A DNA stretch of 64,000 nucleotides, taken from contig NZ_JAGIAS010000003.1 of NCBI RefSeq assembly GCF_017744695.1, forward strand, positions 558,001 through 622,000. Reading direction: 5' to 3'. Both the position numbers and the translations under genes were made by a program. The notes beneath the pieces are model-generated. The model was not told the origin of the DNA and searched no databases. It worked only from the letters and a program-made list of their open reading frames with translations. Positions 54,619-62,396 of this stretch are shown here, piece by piece (position 1 is the stretch's first letter; every line of letters starts with the position of its first letter). The stretch comes from Dyadobacter sp. (lineage in GTDB: Bacteria; Bacteroidota; Bacteroidia; Cytophagales; Spirosomataceae).

Positions 54619-55002
54619 TCAGTAGCTATCTTCCTCCTCGTCGGGCTGTGCAGGCGGGATCACCAGATCCGCGAACAACTGATCCATTTTAGCCGCGTAT
54701 TCGGCAGTGTCGTCGATATAGAATTGCAGGTGCGGAACGATCCTCAATTGGTGGCGAACGCGTTCGGCGAGCTTCTGGCGAATGAAACGGGTATTTTCCC
54801 GGATCGTTTCCAGCAGCATGGTTTTGTTTTTATCGGGCAGGAAGCTGAGGTACGCCCGCGCGATGCTCAGATCGGGTGTGACGCGCACGGCAGTGATGGT
54901 CACAAACGCACCACTCGTTAAATGCTGCGCATCCTTCTGAAAAATTTCTCCCAGGTCTTTCTGTATTTGCCTGCCTACTTTTTGTTGTCTTTTCGATTCC
55001 AT
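54619..55002 (-). CDS. rbfA: 30S ribosome-binding factor RbfA
   Basis: 127 aa from ATG 55002 (MESKRQQKVGRQIQKDLGEIF). The frame is open to 55083, but the extra 27 residues do not fit the family. The KH-like core has VTITAVRVTPDLSIARAYLSFLP and the C-terminal VPHLQFYIDDTAEYAAKMDQLF. RbfA helps mature the 5' end of 16S rRNA and is needed in the cold. It is the first gene of a pair with the LolC-like permease. Confidence 0.93.
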   Translation of the reverse strand: MESKRQQKVGRQIQKDLGEIFQKDAQHLTSGAFVTITAVRVTPDLSIARAYLSFLPDKNKTMLLETIRENTRFIRQKLAERVRHQLRIVPHLQFYIDDTAEYAAKMDQLFADLVIPPAQPDEEEDSY

Positions 55003-55207
55003 GTCTTGAATGTTAAACGGAGGGGTTTTGCCGGTCCTGACCGCACATCCTGGTTCACCAGTTAGGCTAATGTAAACTAACATCTCCTAAATCATTCCCT
55101 CTCTCCTTTCAATAAGTACAAATATCCATACTTATTTTGTTTTTGTAGAACCCGGCATTGTAATTTCGTGAAACTTATTCCCATAAGATACCTAATCCAC
55201 CAGCCGC

Positions 55208-56620
55208 TTGCTTAGTTTTTTTCGCGTAAACGCACGGTACCAGACCATCAGTTTAGTAGTATTCTTCCTGCTGCTCCGTCTCCCTTTTTTCCTGGGCGGC
55301 GCGCCGTTGCTGATACCTGAGTTGAGCTGGATGCTCGTAGGTGAACAAATGGGCCGGGGGTTTATGCTCTACCGCGATGTTTGGGACAACGTGAGCCCAT
55401 TCTCGGGTCTCACCTACTGGCTGATCGATAGCCTCTTTGGACGGGCTCAATGGGTGTACCAGCTAGCGGCCATGGGCGTTTCGCTGGTGCAGATATTGTA
55501 TTTTAACTACGTTATCCACTCCCGCGACGTCTTCCCCGAGCGCACGTTCCTGCCCGGCGCATTGTATGCGTTGTTTCTGAATATTTCTTTCGATATGGGT
55601 ACGCTGTCGCCCATGTTGCTGGCCAATACCTTTCTGCTTTTCGCATTTGGTTCGATTGTGAAAATGCTTGTCAGAAGGGAAGTAACCACGCAGGTTTTCG
55701 AGCTGGGGCTTTACATTGGTATCGCTACGCTGTTCTACTTGCCGGCGTCACTGTTTATGGTATGGGCGTTTCTCGCATTGCTGTTCTATACGGGTTCCAC
55801 TTTCCGCCACCACCTGCTCGGGCTCTTCGGATCGATATTCCCTTTGCTAATGGTCGTGCTGTTTTTCTACCTGAACAACGGGATGGAGAGCCTGAACCGG
55901 AACCTCCTCACCTCGGTATTCCAGGTAAAACAATATAACCTCAACGACTTTTCTTCCTTGCTGGCGTCGCTGTTGCTGCCGCTTGGCTTCGGGATCATGG
56001 GTTTTATGCGGATTTTCACGACGCTAAGATTTGTGAACTATCAAACTCGCATTCAGCAGGTTATGGCACTGTGGTTTATTGCAGCGGTGTTTACGATCCC
56101 ATTGATGCAGTTCCTGGCGCCTATGCAATTCGTCATATTCATTCCGCCTGCGGCATTCTTCGCTACGCATTACTTCCAGAGTTTCAAAAAGAACAGCTGG
56201 GCTGATGAACTGCAGTTCACGCTCATGGGCGCGATGATTGTTTTGATACAATATCAGGGATTGAGAGGGGTACTGCCGGGCGTTGCCATGGGTAAGCTGG
56301 AAAACCTGCGGGCCAAGCCTGCCAGTCTGCCGGAGCAGATCCAGAACAAACGCATTCTGGTTTTAGGACAAAATTCAGGAGAGTATATCAATAACCTCAC
56401 GGCCACCCCCTACCTCAACTGGGAACTGGCAAGCTACGACTTGCGGAACCTCGATAACTTCGACAGCGTGATTCACGTTTACGACAACTTCCGCAAAGAT
56501 CCGCCCGAATATGTGATCGATAAGGTGAATATCATGCCGAAACTCCTGAACCGGGTTCCGGCATTGAAAAAACAATATATCCTAAGCCCCTGGAAAGGTA
56601 TTTATCAACGGGCTTATTAG
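55208..56620 (+). CDS. DUF6427 membrane protein
   Basis: 470 aa, TTG start. About eleven membrane helices in the first 370 residues are followed by a soluble tail (NKRILVLGQNSGEYINNLTATPYLNWELA) that ends near GIYQRAY. The pattern LLRLPFFLGGAPLLIPELSWMLVGEQM is typical of DUF6427, a Bacteroidota family of unknown role with a glycosyltransferase-like membrane layout. It lies between rbfA and rpiB, and its stop overlaps the rpiB stop by 4 nt. Confidence 0.8.
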   Translation: MLSFFRVNARYQTISLVVFFLLLRLPFFLGGAPLLIPELSWMLVGEQMGRGFMLYRDVWDNVSPFSGLTYWLIDSLFGRAQWVYQLAAMGVSLVQILYFNYVIHSRDVFPERTFLPGALYALFLNISFDMGTLSPMLLANTFLLFAFGSIVKMLVRREVTTQVFELGLYIGIATLFYLPASLFMVWAFLALLFYTGSTFRHHLLGLFGSIFPLLMVVLFFYLNNGMESLNRNLLTSVFQVKQYNLNDFSSLLASLLLPLGFGIMGFMRIFTTLRFVNYQTRIQQVMALWFIAAVFTIPLMQFLAPMQFVIFIPPAAFFATHYFQSFKKNSWADELQFTLMGAMIVLIQYQGLRGVLPGVAMGKLENLRAKPASLPEQIQNKRILVLGQNSGEYINNLTATPYLNWELASYDLRNLDNFDSVIHVYDNFRKDPPEYVIDKVNIMPKLLNRVPALKKQYILSPWKGIYQRAY

Positions 56621-57048
56621 CAGGAAATCTTGTCGACACGCGTCTGGTGACGACCTCCTTCGAATTCAGTACTCAAAAATGCTTCCAGGCTGGCCAGAGC
56701 AGTTTCCAGCTCGATAAACCGCACGGGGAAACAAATCACATTCGCATCGTTATGCTGGCGGGCCAGAGGCGCGAGCGGCAAATCCCATACGAGCGCAGCA
56801 CGCACACCCTGGTGCTTGTTCGCGGTGATGCACACGCCCTGTCCGCTTCCACAAAGCAGCACCCCCTTTTCGAACTCCTTGCTTTCCACGCCGCTGGCCA
56901 CCGGATGCGCGAAATCCGCGTAATCCGCCGAATCAGCACTGTAAGTCCCGAAATCCTTTACTTCGAAACCATTGGTGGTAAGCCAGTCGATAACCGGTTG
57001 CTTGTAGGGGAAACCTGCGTGATCGGAGCCGATAGCAATTTTTCTCAT
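56617..57048 (-). CDS. rpiB: Ribose-5-phosphate isomerase B
   Basis: 143 aa. RpiB interconverts ribose 5-phosphate and ribulose 5-phosphate. Active-site features: KIAIGSDHAGFPYK, CGSGQGVCITANKHQGVRAAL with the catalytic Cys, and ARQHNDANVICF. The length is typical. It is a single gene with its own good promoter (57161-57130) in the divergent region shared with the LOG gene. Confidence 0.95.
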   Translation of the reverse strand: MRKIAIGSDHAGFPYKQPVIDWLTTNGFEVKDFGTYSADSADYADFAHPVASGVESKEFEKGVLLCGSGQGVCITANKHQGVRAALVWDLPLAPLARQHNDANVICFPVRFIELETALASLEAFLSTEFEGGRHQTRVDKISC

Positions 57049-57075
57049 TACTTTTTTGTTAATTACAGCCCACCG

Positions 57076-57161
57076 TTCGTTAACGAAGGCGGACAGAGTG
57101 AAAAGTTTTTTATTATTGGGTTAATGGTACAAAGTTACCATTATACTGATCAACAACTCAA
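57076..57161. promoter_or_regulatory. Divergent rpiB/LOG control region: promoter and two palindromes
   Basis: For rpiB (minus strand): TTG (57161-57159), a 21-bp spacer and TAACTTTG (57137-57130). A perfect 8-bp inverted repeat TAATGGTA / TACCATTA (57122-57129, 57136-57143) brackets that -7 box. A 12-bp palindrome TTCGTTAACGAA lies at 57076-57087 in the rpiB leader. No clear plus-strand promoter for the LOG gene was found. Confidence 0.6.
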
Positions 57162-57165
57162 TTGA

Positions 57166-57945
57166 ATGCTAAATATGAGTGAAGAAGTAAAACCAACCAA
57201 TGGAGAATTAGTGGATGTTTCTCTCCTCAATCCGGCGGTTCCGGAAGACGAGAAAAGGATCAAGGAGGCGTTTGAAGACCGCAACTGGAACGAAATCAAG
57301 AGTGCCGATTCATGGGTTGTTTTCAAAGTAATGGCCGAATTCGTGGAAGGATTCGACAAGCTGGCCAAAATTGGCCCGTGCGTTTCCATTTTCGGTTCCG
57401 CCCGTACATTGCCCGACAACCCTCACTATAAAACCGCGGAAGATATAGCCGCGAAGCTGGTACGCCATGGCTATGGCGTGATCACCGGGGGTGGCCCGGG
57501 TATCATGGAAGCCGGTAACAAAGGGGCATTCCAACAGGGCGGTAAGTCGGTCGGGTTGAATATCAAACTGCCGTTCGAACAGCATAGCAACCTGTACATC
57601 GACCACGACAAGAGCATTAACTTCGATTTCTTCTTTGTGCGGAAAGTAATGTTTGTCAAATACTCGCAGGGCTTCATCGTCATGCCGGGCGGCTTTGGCA
57701 CACTCGACGAGCTCTTCGAGGCGATGACATTAATCCAGACAAAAAAAATCGGCCGTTTCCCGATCGTACTGGTCGGCTCCGCCTACTGGTCGGGGCTGAT
57801 CGACTGGATCAAGGGAACGATGCTTACCGAGCACAATATCAATCCGGAAGACCTCAAACTGATTAGTCTGGTAGACACCCCCGACGAGGCCGTGAAAGTG
57901 ATCGATACGTTCTATTCGAAATACCTCCTGAAACCCAACTTCTGA
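57166..57945 (+). CDS. LOG-family (TIGR00730) nucleotide phosphoribohydrolase-like protein
   Basis: 259 aa. Rossmann-type fold with ITGGGPGIMEAGNKGAF and PGGFGTLDELFE, the signature of LOG proteins, which release the base from nucleoside monophosphates (cytokinin precursors in plants; generic nucleotide turnover in bacteria). The ATG at 57166 and one at 57175 (MSEEVKP) are both possible. The ~60-residue N-terminal part before VSIFGSARTLPD is longer than in the plant type. It ends at a strong shared terminator. Confidence 0.9.
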   Translation: MLNMSEEVKPTNGELVDVSLLNPAVPEDEKRIKEAFEDRNWNEIKSADSWVVFKVMAEFVEGFDKLAKIGPCVSIFGSARTLPDNPHYKTAEDIAAKLVRHGYGVITGGGPGIMEAGNKGAFQQGGKSVGLNIKLPFEQHSNLYIDHDKSINFDFFFVRKVMFVKYSQGFIVMPGGFGTLDELFEAMTLIQTKKIGRFPIVLVGSAYWSGLIDWIKGTMLTEHNINPEDLKLISLVDTPDEAVKVIDTFYSKYLLKPNF

Positions 57946-57962
57946 CAACAAATATTCTCCAC

Positions 57963-58005
57963 ATAGGGCCGTACCGTCAGAACGACAGGTACGGCCCTAT
58001 TTTTT
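57963..58005. terminator. Bidirectional terminator overlapping the 3' end of the HHH-protein gene
   Basis: Perfect 13-bp stem ATAGGGCCGTACC / GGTACGGCCCTAT (57963-57975, 57988-58000) with a 12-nt loop and T-run. The right arm and the T-run encode the last codons of the convergent gene at 57977. Confidence 0.9.
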
Positions 58006-58942
58006 GGATTATCCCATCATCCAGCACTTTTACATTCCGCAATTCTTCCAGCGAACGGAACGGTCCGTGCTGTGTGCGATAATCGATCAAAACCTGTATT
58101 TGTTTTCGATTTCTCAGATAGGGATGCCGCCCGAGCTCCTCCGTGGTTGCCGTATTGATATGGATCTTTTTAACCGCGCTACCCACCTTCGCGAAGCGCT
58201 TTAACTCGGATAAAGCAACAGAATCGAGGCCGTAAACTTCATTAAACTGGTCGGTGGAATGAAACCCGCCCAGCCCGTCACGGAACTTCACAATGCGCGC
58301 TGCGAGCTTGCTACCGATCCCTTTCAGGCTGATCAGCGCTGTTGTGTCGCATTGGTTAATATCGAATACCTGAACGCTGTTTTTTGTCTCATGCCCGCGG
58401 GTTGCGCCCGAATAAGGTTTTGAAGAACCTTGCTGCGCTTCCTCAAACCCCGGTTTCCGGTTCCGGATCACAATATACTGCTCCAATCGCCCATACAGAT
58501 CCGGCGGGAAATCGTAAATCTTCATCAGATCTTCCTTCCGATTGAAGCGCCCGCCCTTACTTCTGAACCTTTCAATGCGCCCCGCCAGGAATCCGGAAAT
58601 ACCAACGCCCATCAACTCGCGCTCCGAGGCTGTGTTGGGGTCAAATCTGACGAGTTTTATTTGTTCAGGCTTCAATGCAACCGGCTCATTTGAGGCGCTG
58701 GACCGATTACGAGGCTTATATTTCGTCTTTTGCTGTTTTTCTAAAAGCAATGCAATGCTATCCAGCACCCTTCGTTCGGGCGGCGGGCTGCCTGTGGGCA
58801 CGAAAGGCAAGATCCAGCGCCGGAACATGAAGGGCGTCCAGATGATCATCACGCAGCCCAGCATCATTACCAGGGCACCACGCGCTTCTTTTCGGGATAT
58901 TCCGAAAAAATCCTGTAAACCATTTAAAATTTTCTGATACAT
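57977..58942 (-). CDS. Membrane-anchored helix-hairpin-helix protein (ComEA-like)
   Basis: 321 aa. One N-terminal transmembrane helix (ALVMMLGCVMIIWTPF) is followed by a low-complexity linker and three HhH units: RFDPNTASERELMGVGISGFLAGRIERF, DINQCDTTALISLKGIGSKLAARIVKF and HINTATTEELGRHPYLRNRKQIQVL. The GIG/GVG hairpins bind DNA backbone non-specifically. ComEA relatives pull DNA in during transformation, but no other competence gene is nearby. The final codons overlap the shared terminator. Confidence 0.87.
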   Translation of the reverse strand: MYQKILNGLQDFFGISRKEARGALVMMLGCVMIIWTPFMFRRWILPFVPTGSPPPERRVLDSIALLLEKQQKTKYKPRNRSSASNEPVALKPEQIKLVRFDPNTASERELMGVGISGFLAGRIERFRSKGGRFNRKEDLMKIYDFPPDLYGRLEQYIVIRNRKPGFEEAQQGSSKPYSGATRGHETKNSVQVFDINQCDTTALISLKGIGSKLAARIVKFRDGLGGFHSTDQFNEVYGLDSVALSELKRFAKVGSAVKKIHINTATTEELGRHPYLRNRKQIQVLIDYRTQHGPFRSLEELRNVKVLDDGIIQKIGPYLSF

Positions 58943-59060
58943 ACGTCGGGATTGTTTTCTCCTTTTGACGCTGCACCGGCATTTTGGTAACAGATTTTAA
59001 AACACAAATGAGCAGACGGTAAGCCGCCTGCCCATTTGTGAACCTTAATTGTATCTATAA

Positions 59061-60104
59061 TTATTGATTTACATAAACACTACCCGCGCTGGCCGACAAT
59101 GTTACCGGGATACCGCCCCCATTCATTTTACCCTGAACACGGTCCTTCTCCGCCGAGCCGTCAAAGTTTTTGAGCGGGATGGCCACTTTATTACCTCTTA
59201 AGTTCAAATCAACGCCTTTATCCAGTGGCATCGTTACGCGCACGCTGCCTGCGGAGGTGGAAAGATCCACATACTTGCCGAGTGATTTCAGTTCCAGCTC
59301 AATGCTGCCAGCGCTCGTACTGGCACGCACGCTGCCCGAAACATCGGCCAACCGTACCGAACCGCCCGAAGTTCCGGCGTCGAGCGAACCGTCCACACCC
59401 TCTCCGCGGATGCTTCCGCCGCTGGTATGCGCGAGAATATCTCCATTCAGCTTATTCAGTTCAATGCTTCCGCCGGAAGTTTTAAGCTCAATTTTCCCTT
59501 TCAATTCATTGGCCTTAATGCTGCCGCCACTGGTATGCAGGTTAATTTCCTTACTGCAATGCGCCACGTCGATGCTACCGCCGGAAGTGCGGCCGTTGAT
59601 TACGCCATCCAGATCGTCGATTTTCAGGCTGCCGCCGCTTGTCTGGAAATTTTGCGGGCCGGTCAGGGAAGCGATTTTGATACTTCCGCCGCTGGTTTTA
59701 AGATTCGTGGCCACATTACGTGGAGCCGTTACTTTGAATGCGATGGAAATATTCCGTTTCTCATTCCATTGCAGGTTATTTTTTCTCTTTGCCGTAGCAA
59801 TCACTTTGCTGCCTTCGGTACCGATCAGAATATCGTAGTCTTCCAGCCGGTCTTCGATTTCTTCTTTGGTCAGTTCTTTATTGCCGTTCCAGCCATTGCT
59901 GCGTATGTACATTTCCACTTTGAAACCATCGGATTGACCGCCCAGTACCGAAATGGAGCCTCCGGAAGTTTCAACCTGTAGTTCTTTCAGGGATGAGCCG
60001 TTGAAATTCTTTGTTACGTAAGGTTTGTCATCATCGCCTTGCGCATACGAGCTTACGAAACAAAGCGCGGACAGGACGAAAGTTAGTAATTGTTTAATTT
60101 TCAT
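59061..60104 (-). CDS. Exported DUF4097 beta-solenoid-like protein with TSGGSI repeats
   Basis: 347 aa from ATG 60104 (signal peptide LLTFVLSALCFVSSYAQ); an upstream in-frame start at 60158 adds 18 unlikely residues. At least nine TSGGS[ILV] or TSAGS[IV] motifs recur every 19-22 residues across ~130-320, the ladder expected of the DUF4097 parallel beta-helix. Such proteins are found at the cell surface with adhesin-like or unknown roles. It is a single gene. Bases 58943-59060 hold nothing obvious. Confidence 0.85.
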   Translation of the reverse strand: MKIKQLLTFVLSALCFVSSYAQGDDDKPYVTKNFNGSSLKELQVETSGGSISVLGGQSDGFKVEMYIRSNGWNGNKELTKEEIEDRLEDYDILIGTEGSKVIATAKRKNNLQWNEKRNISIAFKVTAPRNVATNLKTSGGSIKIASLTGPQNFQTSGGSLKIDDLDGVINGRTSGGSIDVAHCSKEINLHTSGGSIKANELKGKIELKTSGGSIELNKLNGDILAHTSGGSIRGEGVDGSLDAGTSGGSVRLADVSGSVRASTSAGSIELELKSLGKYVDLSTSAGSVRVTMPLDKGVDLNLRGNKVAIPLKNFDGSAEKDRVQGKMNGGGIPVTLSASAGSVYVNQ

Positions 60105-60224
60105 GGGATTCTGTGATTTGTTTGACCAATGATGTAAAACCCCGCCCGCAGGTTGCATGCGATGCTTTTAAAAGTTACATTCAGGTATAGTTTTTGCAGA
60201 CCAGGTCCAAAATCAGTTATCATC

Positions 60225-60455
60225 ATGAAAACATACCGCGTAAAAGCTGTCCGTGATTCCGAAGAAGAATTGGTATTGGAAATTCTTCAAAACCTCCAAA
60301 GAAAAGGAACGATTGTATTCGAAGAAGTCCACGCTGAGCCGGCGCCTAAAGCAACTACACCTGCCACAGAAGAGCAGGTGCAGGAGATTATTGATGAAGC
60401 GGAGTTAATACCTTATTATTCCGAACAGGAGGCTAAGAAAATCCTCCATTTGTAA
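60225..60455 (+). CDS. Small acidic protein of unknown function
   Basis: 76 aa from ATG 60225 (MKTYRVKAVRDSEEELVLEIL); an open frame begins at 60153 but its first 24 residues look unnatural. It has a beta-strand start, an alanine/proline linker (EPAPKATTPATEE) and an acidic helical tail (EIIDEAELIPYYSEQEAKKIL). The pattern recalls RelB/PHD-type antitoxins, but no toxin follows: the next gene is convergent 3 bp away. An orphan antitoxin or unrelated small protein are both possible. Confidence 0.55.
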   Translation: MKTYRVKAVRDSEEELVLEILQNLQRKGTIVFEEVHAEPAPKATTPATEEQVQEIIDEAELIPYYSEQEAKKILHL

Positions 60456-60458
60456 GGG

Positions 60459-60815
60459 CTATTTTTTGTGGATTTCGATGACTTTGATTTCATCATACGT
60501 GGCAGTGCGCCCCCAGCCGCATTGCACGGTATTTTTTGAGCCTGTCAGGCTGTATTTCAAATGGACTGGCGTAAAACTGTAATAATCTTCGATCTTGCCC
60601 AGTTCCTTCTCTATTTTGGCGCGGGATGCTTCACTCGGGAGTACCGAGTAGGTCGAATCCTTGGAAACGATCGAGAAGTGCCATGAACAACCGTCGGTAG
60701 CGAGCATGTTCGTCCAGGTCGCGTCTGTTTCATAAACCTGTTCGTTAATATCGCCACTTTCGTCATGGCAGCCTATCCAGGCCAGCAAACCGAATAAAAC
60801 AATCAGGACTTTCAT
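60459..60815 (-). CDS. Small lipoprotein of unknown function
   Basis: 118 aa. Signal sequence with a possible lipobox ending at Cys16 (LLAWIGC), then a compact beta-rich domain with two more Cys (DGCSWHF, VQCGWG) that could form a disulfide. I do not recognise a family. Single gene. Confidence 0.65.
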   Translation of the reverse strand: MKVLIVLFGLLAWIGCHDESGDINEQVYETDATWTNMLATDGCSWHFSIVSKDSTYSVLPSEASRAKIEKELGKIEDYYSFTPVHLKYSLTGSKNTVQCGWGRTATYDEIKVIEIHKK

Positions 60816-60875
60816 GGTTAAAGGGGTTTAATTGACGGTTAGACACACCCTTTTCCGAATTAGTTGGAAGCAAAG

Positions 60876-62306
60876 TTACTTTTCTGGCTTTTTAAGAAAT
60901 CCGGCAAACCATTTCCCCGATTCCTTCACCGTGCGTTGCTGCGTTTTAAAGTCTACAAATACCAGACCAAAACGTGCTGAGTAACCGTGCGCCCATTCAA
61001 AATTATCCAGCAATGTCCACGCAAAATAACCGGTAACGTTCACCCCCTCCTGCCTGGCCTTCAGAACGGCACCAAGGTAGTCTGTATAATAAGCCTTCCG
61101 CCCCTGATCGTCCACCTTCCCGTCCTGCGGTTTATCTTTAAATGCAGCTCCGTTTTCGGTAATAATCAGCTCCCGCACGCCCTGGTATCGTTGAAACTGC
61201 TTCAATATCTCGTACATCCCCGTCGGGCTGATTTCCCACCCCAGGCCGGTCGTAGGAACGTTTCTGAGCGTCGCAGGCACTTCTTTCAGCCACATGACCG
61301 GTGCCAGGTACGAATGTTGCACCACCACGCTGAAATAGTTTTGCAGCCCCCAGAAATCAAAATCGAATTTCAACCTTTCGCGGTCGCCCTCCCGCATGAA
61401 GCGTTTGATATTGGACAAAAAAGGAAATGCATCCCTGGGATAACCCAGCCCCAATGCCGGCTCGATGAACAGCCGGTTCATAAGCGCATCCGCCCGGCGC
61501 GCCGCCCGGATATCTGCGGCGCTCTGGCTATTAGGAACCACGTAAGAGCAGGAAATCGCATTACCTATACGCGCCTCGGGCAATAATCGCCGAAGTACCC
61601 GCCCCCCCTCCGCCTGACTGAGCGCCAGGTGATGCACCACCGGCAGGAAGTTATGGATCCCTTTGTTTCCCGGGGCGTGCTCGCCGGTGGTGTAGCCAAG
61701 CCCGGCCACGGCCATAGGCTCGTTCAGCACGATCCAGTGGCGCACGCGGTCGCCAAATGCGCGGGCACACACGGCAGCATATTCTGCGAACCATTCCACA
61801 ATGCGCCTGTTCTTCCAGCCACCCGATTTCTCCAGTACGTGCGGCAAATCCCAGTGATACAGCGTTATCCAAGGCTCTATGCCCAGCACAATGCATTGGT
61901 CGATCAGCCGGTTGTAATAATCGATTCCGGCCTGATTTACACGTCCATGCCCGTCGGGCAATACGCGCGACCAGGAAATGGAAAACCGGAACTGCTCAAA
62001 ACCCAGTTCTTTTACCAATTCCAGGTCCTGCTCGTAACGATGATAGAAATCGCACGCATGCCGTGCGTGATCGCCATTCCGGATTTTGCCTTTCTTTCTT
62101 GCAAAAACATCCCAGATACAATCGCTCCGTCCGTCCTCGTGCACGGCTCCTTCGATCTGGTATGCCGCTGTCGCCACACCCCATTTGAAATCACTTCCAA
62201 AATCCTCCCGCGACAATGGGCCCGCCGTCGATAGCCTGTATCCCGATTGTTTTATATGTTGATTACTAACTGTTGTCAAGTCTGTGTACCGGTTACTTTC
62301 AGACAC
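60876..62306 (-). CDS. Glycoside hydrolase family 1 (beta-glucosidase type)
   Basis: 476 aa, a complete TIM barrel: GVATAAYQIEGA near residue 43, acid/base Glu196 in LNEPMAV, nucleophile Glu384 in ITENGA, and substrate-binding WTLLDNFEWAHGY near the end. GH1 enzymes split beta-glucosides and relatives; no signal peptide is present, so it acts in the cytoplasm on imported sugars. The first ~30 residues (to LSREDF) are not part of the barrel. It is close to, but not clearly linked with, the secreted repeat protein next to it. Confidence 0.93.
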   Translation of the reverse strand: MSESNRYTDLTTVSNQHIKQSGYRLSTAGPLSREDFGSDFKWGVATAAYQIEGAVHEDGRSDCIWDVFARKKGKIRNGDHARHACDFYHRYEQDLELVKELGFEQFRFSISWSRVLPDGHGRVNQAGIDYYNRLIDQCIVLGIEPWITLYHWDLPHVLEKSGGWKNRRIVEWFAEYAAVCARAFGDRVRHWIVLNEPMAVAGLGYTTGEHAPGNKGIHNFLPVVHHLALSQAEGGRVLRRLLPEARIGNAISCSYVVPNSQSAADIRAARRADALMNRLFIEPALGLGYPRDAFPFLSNIKRFMREGDRERLKFDFDFWGLQNYFSVVVQHSYLAPVMWLKEVPATLRNVPTTGLGWEISPTGMYEILKQFQRYQGVRELIITENGAAFKDKPQDGKVDDQGRKAYYTDYLGAVLKARQEGVNVTGYFAWTLLDNFEWAHGYSARFGLVFVDFKTQQRTVKESGKWFAGFLKKPEK

Positions 62307-62331
62307 GAAAGTTAAAACTAATATGTAAACA

Positions 62332-62368
62332 AAAGCCCTTCGTCCGGAAACTGCGGACGAAGGGCTTT
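62332..62368 (-). terminator. Intrinsic terminator of the secreted repeat protein gene
   Basis: Perfect 15-bp stem AAAGCCCTTCGTCCG / CGGACGAAGGGCTTT (62332-62346, 62354-62368) with a 7-nt loop, just after the stop at 62397 on the minus strand. Confidence 0.88.
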
Positions 62369-62396
62369 CAAGAATACCAATCCCTGGCTCGAAAGC

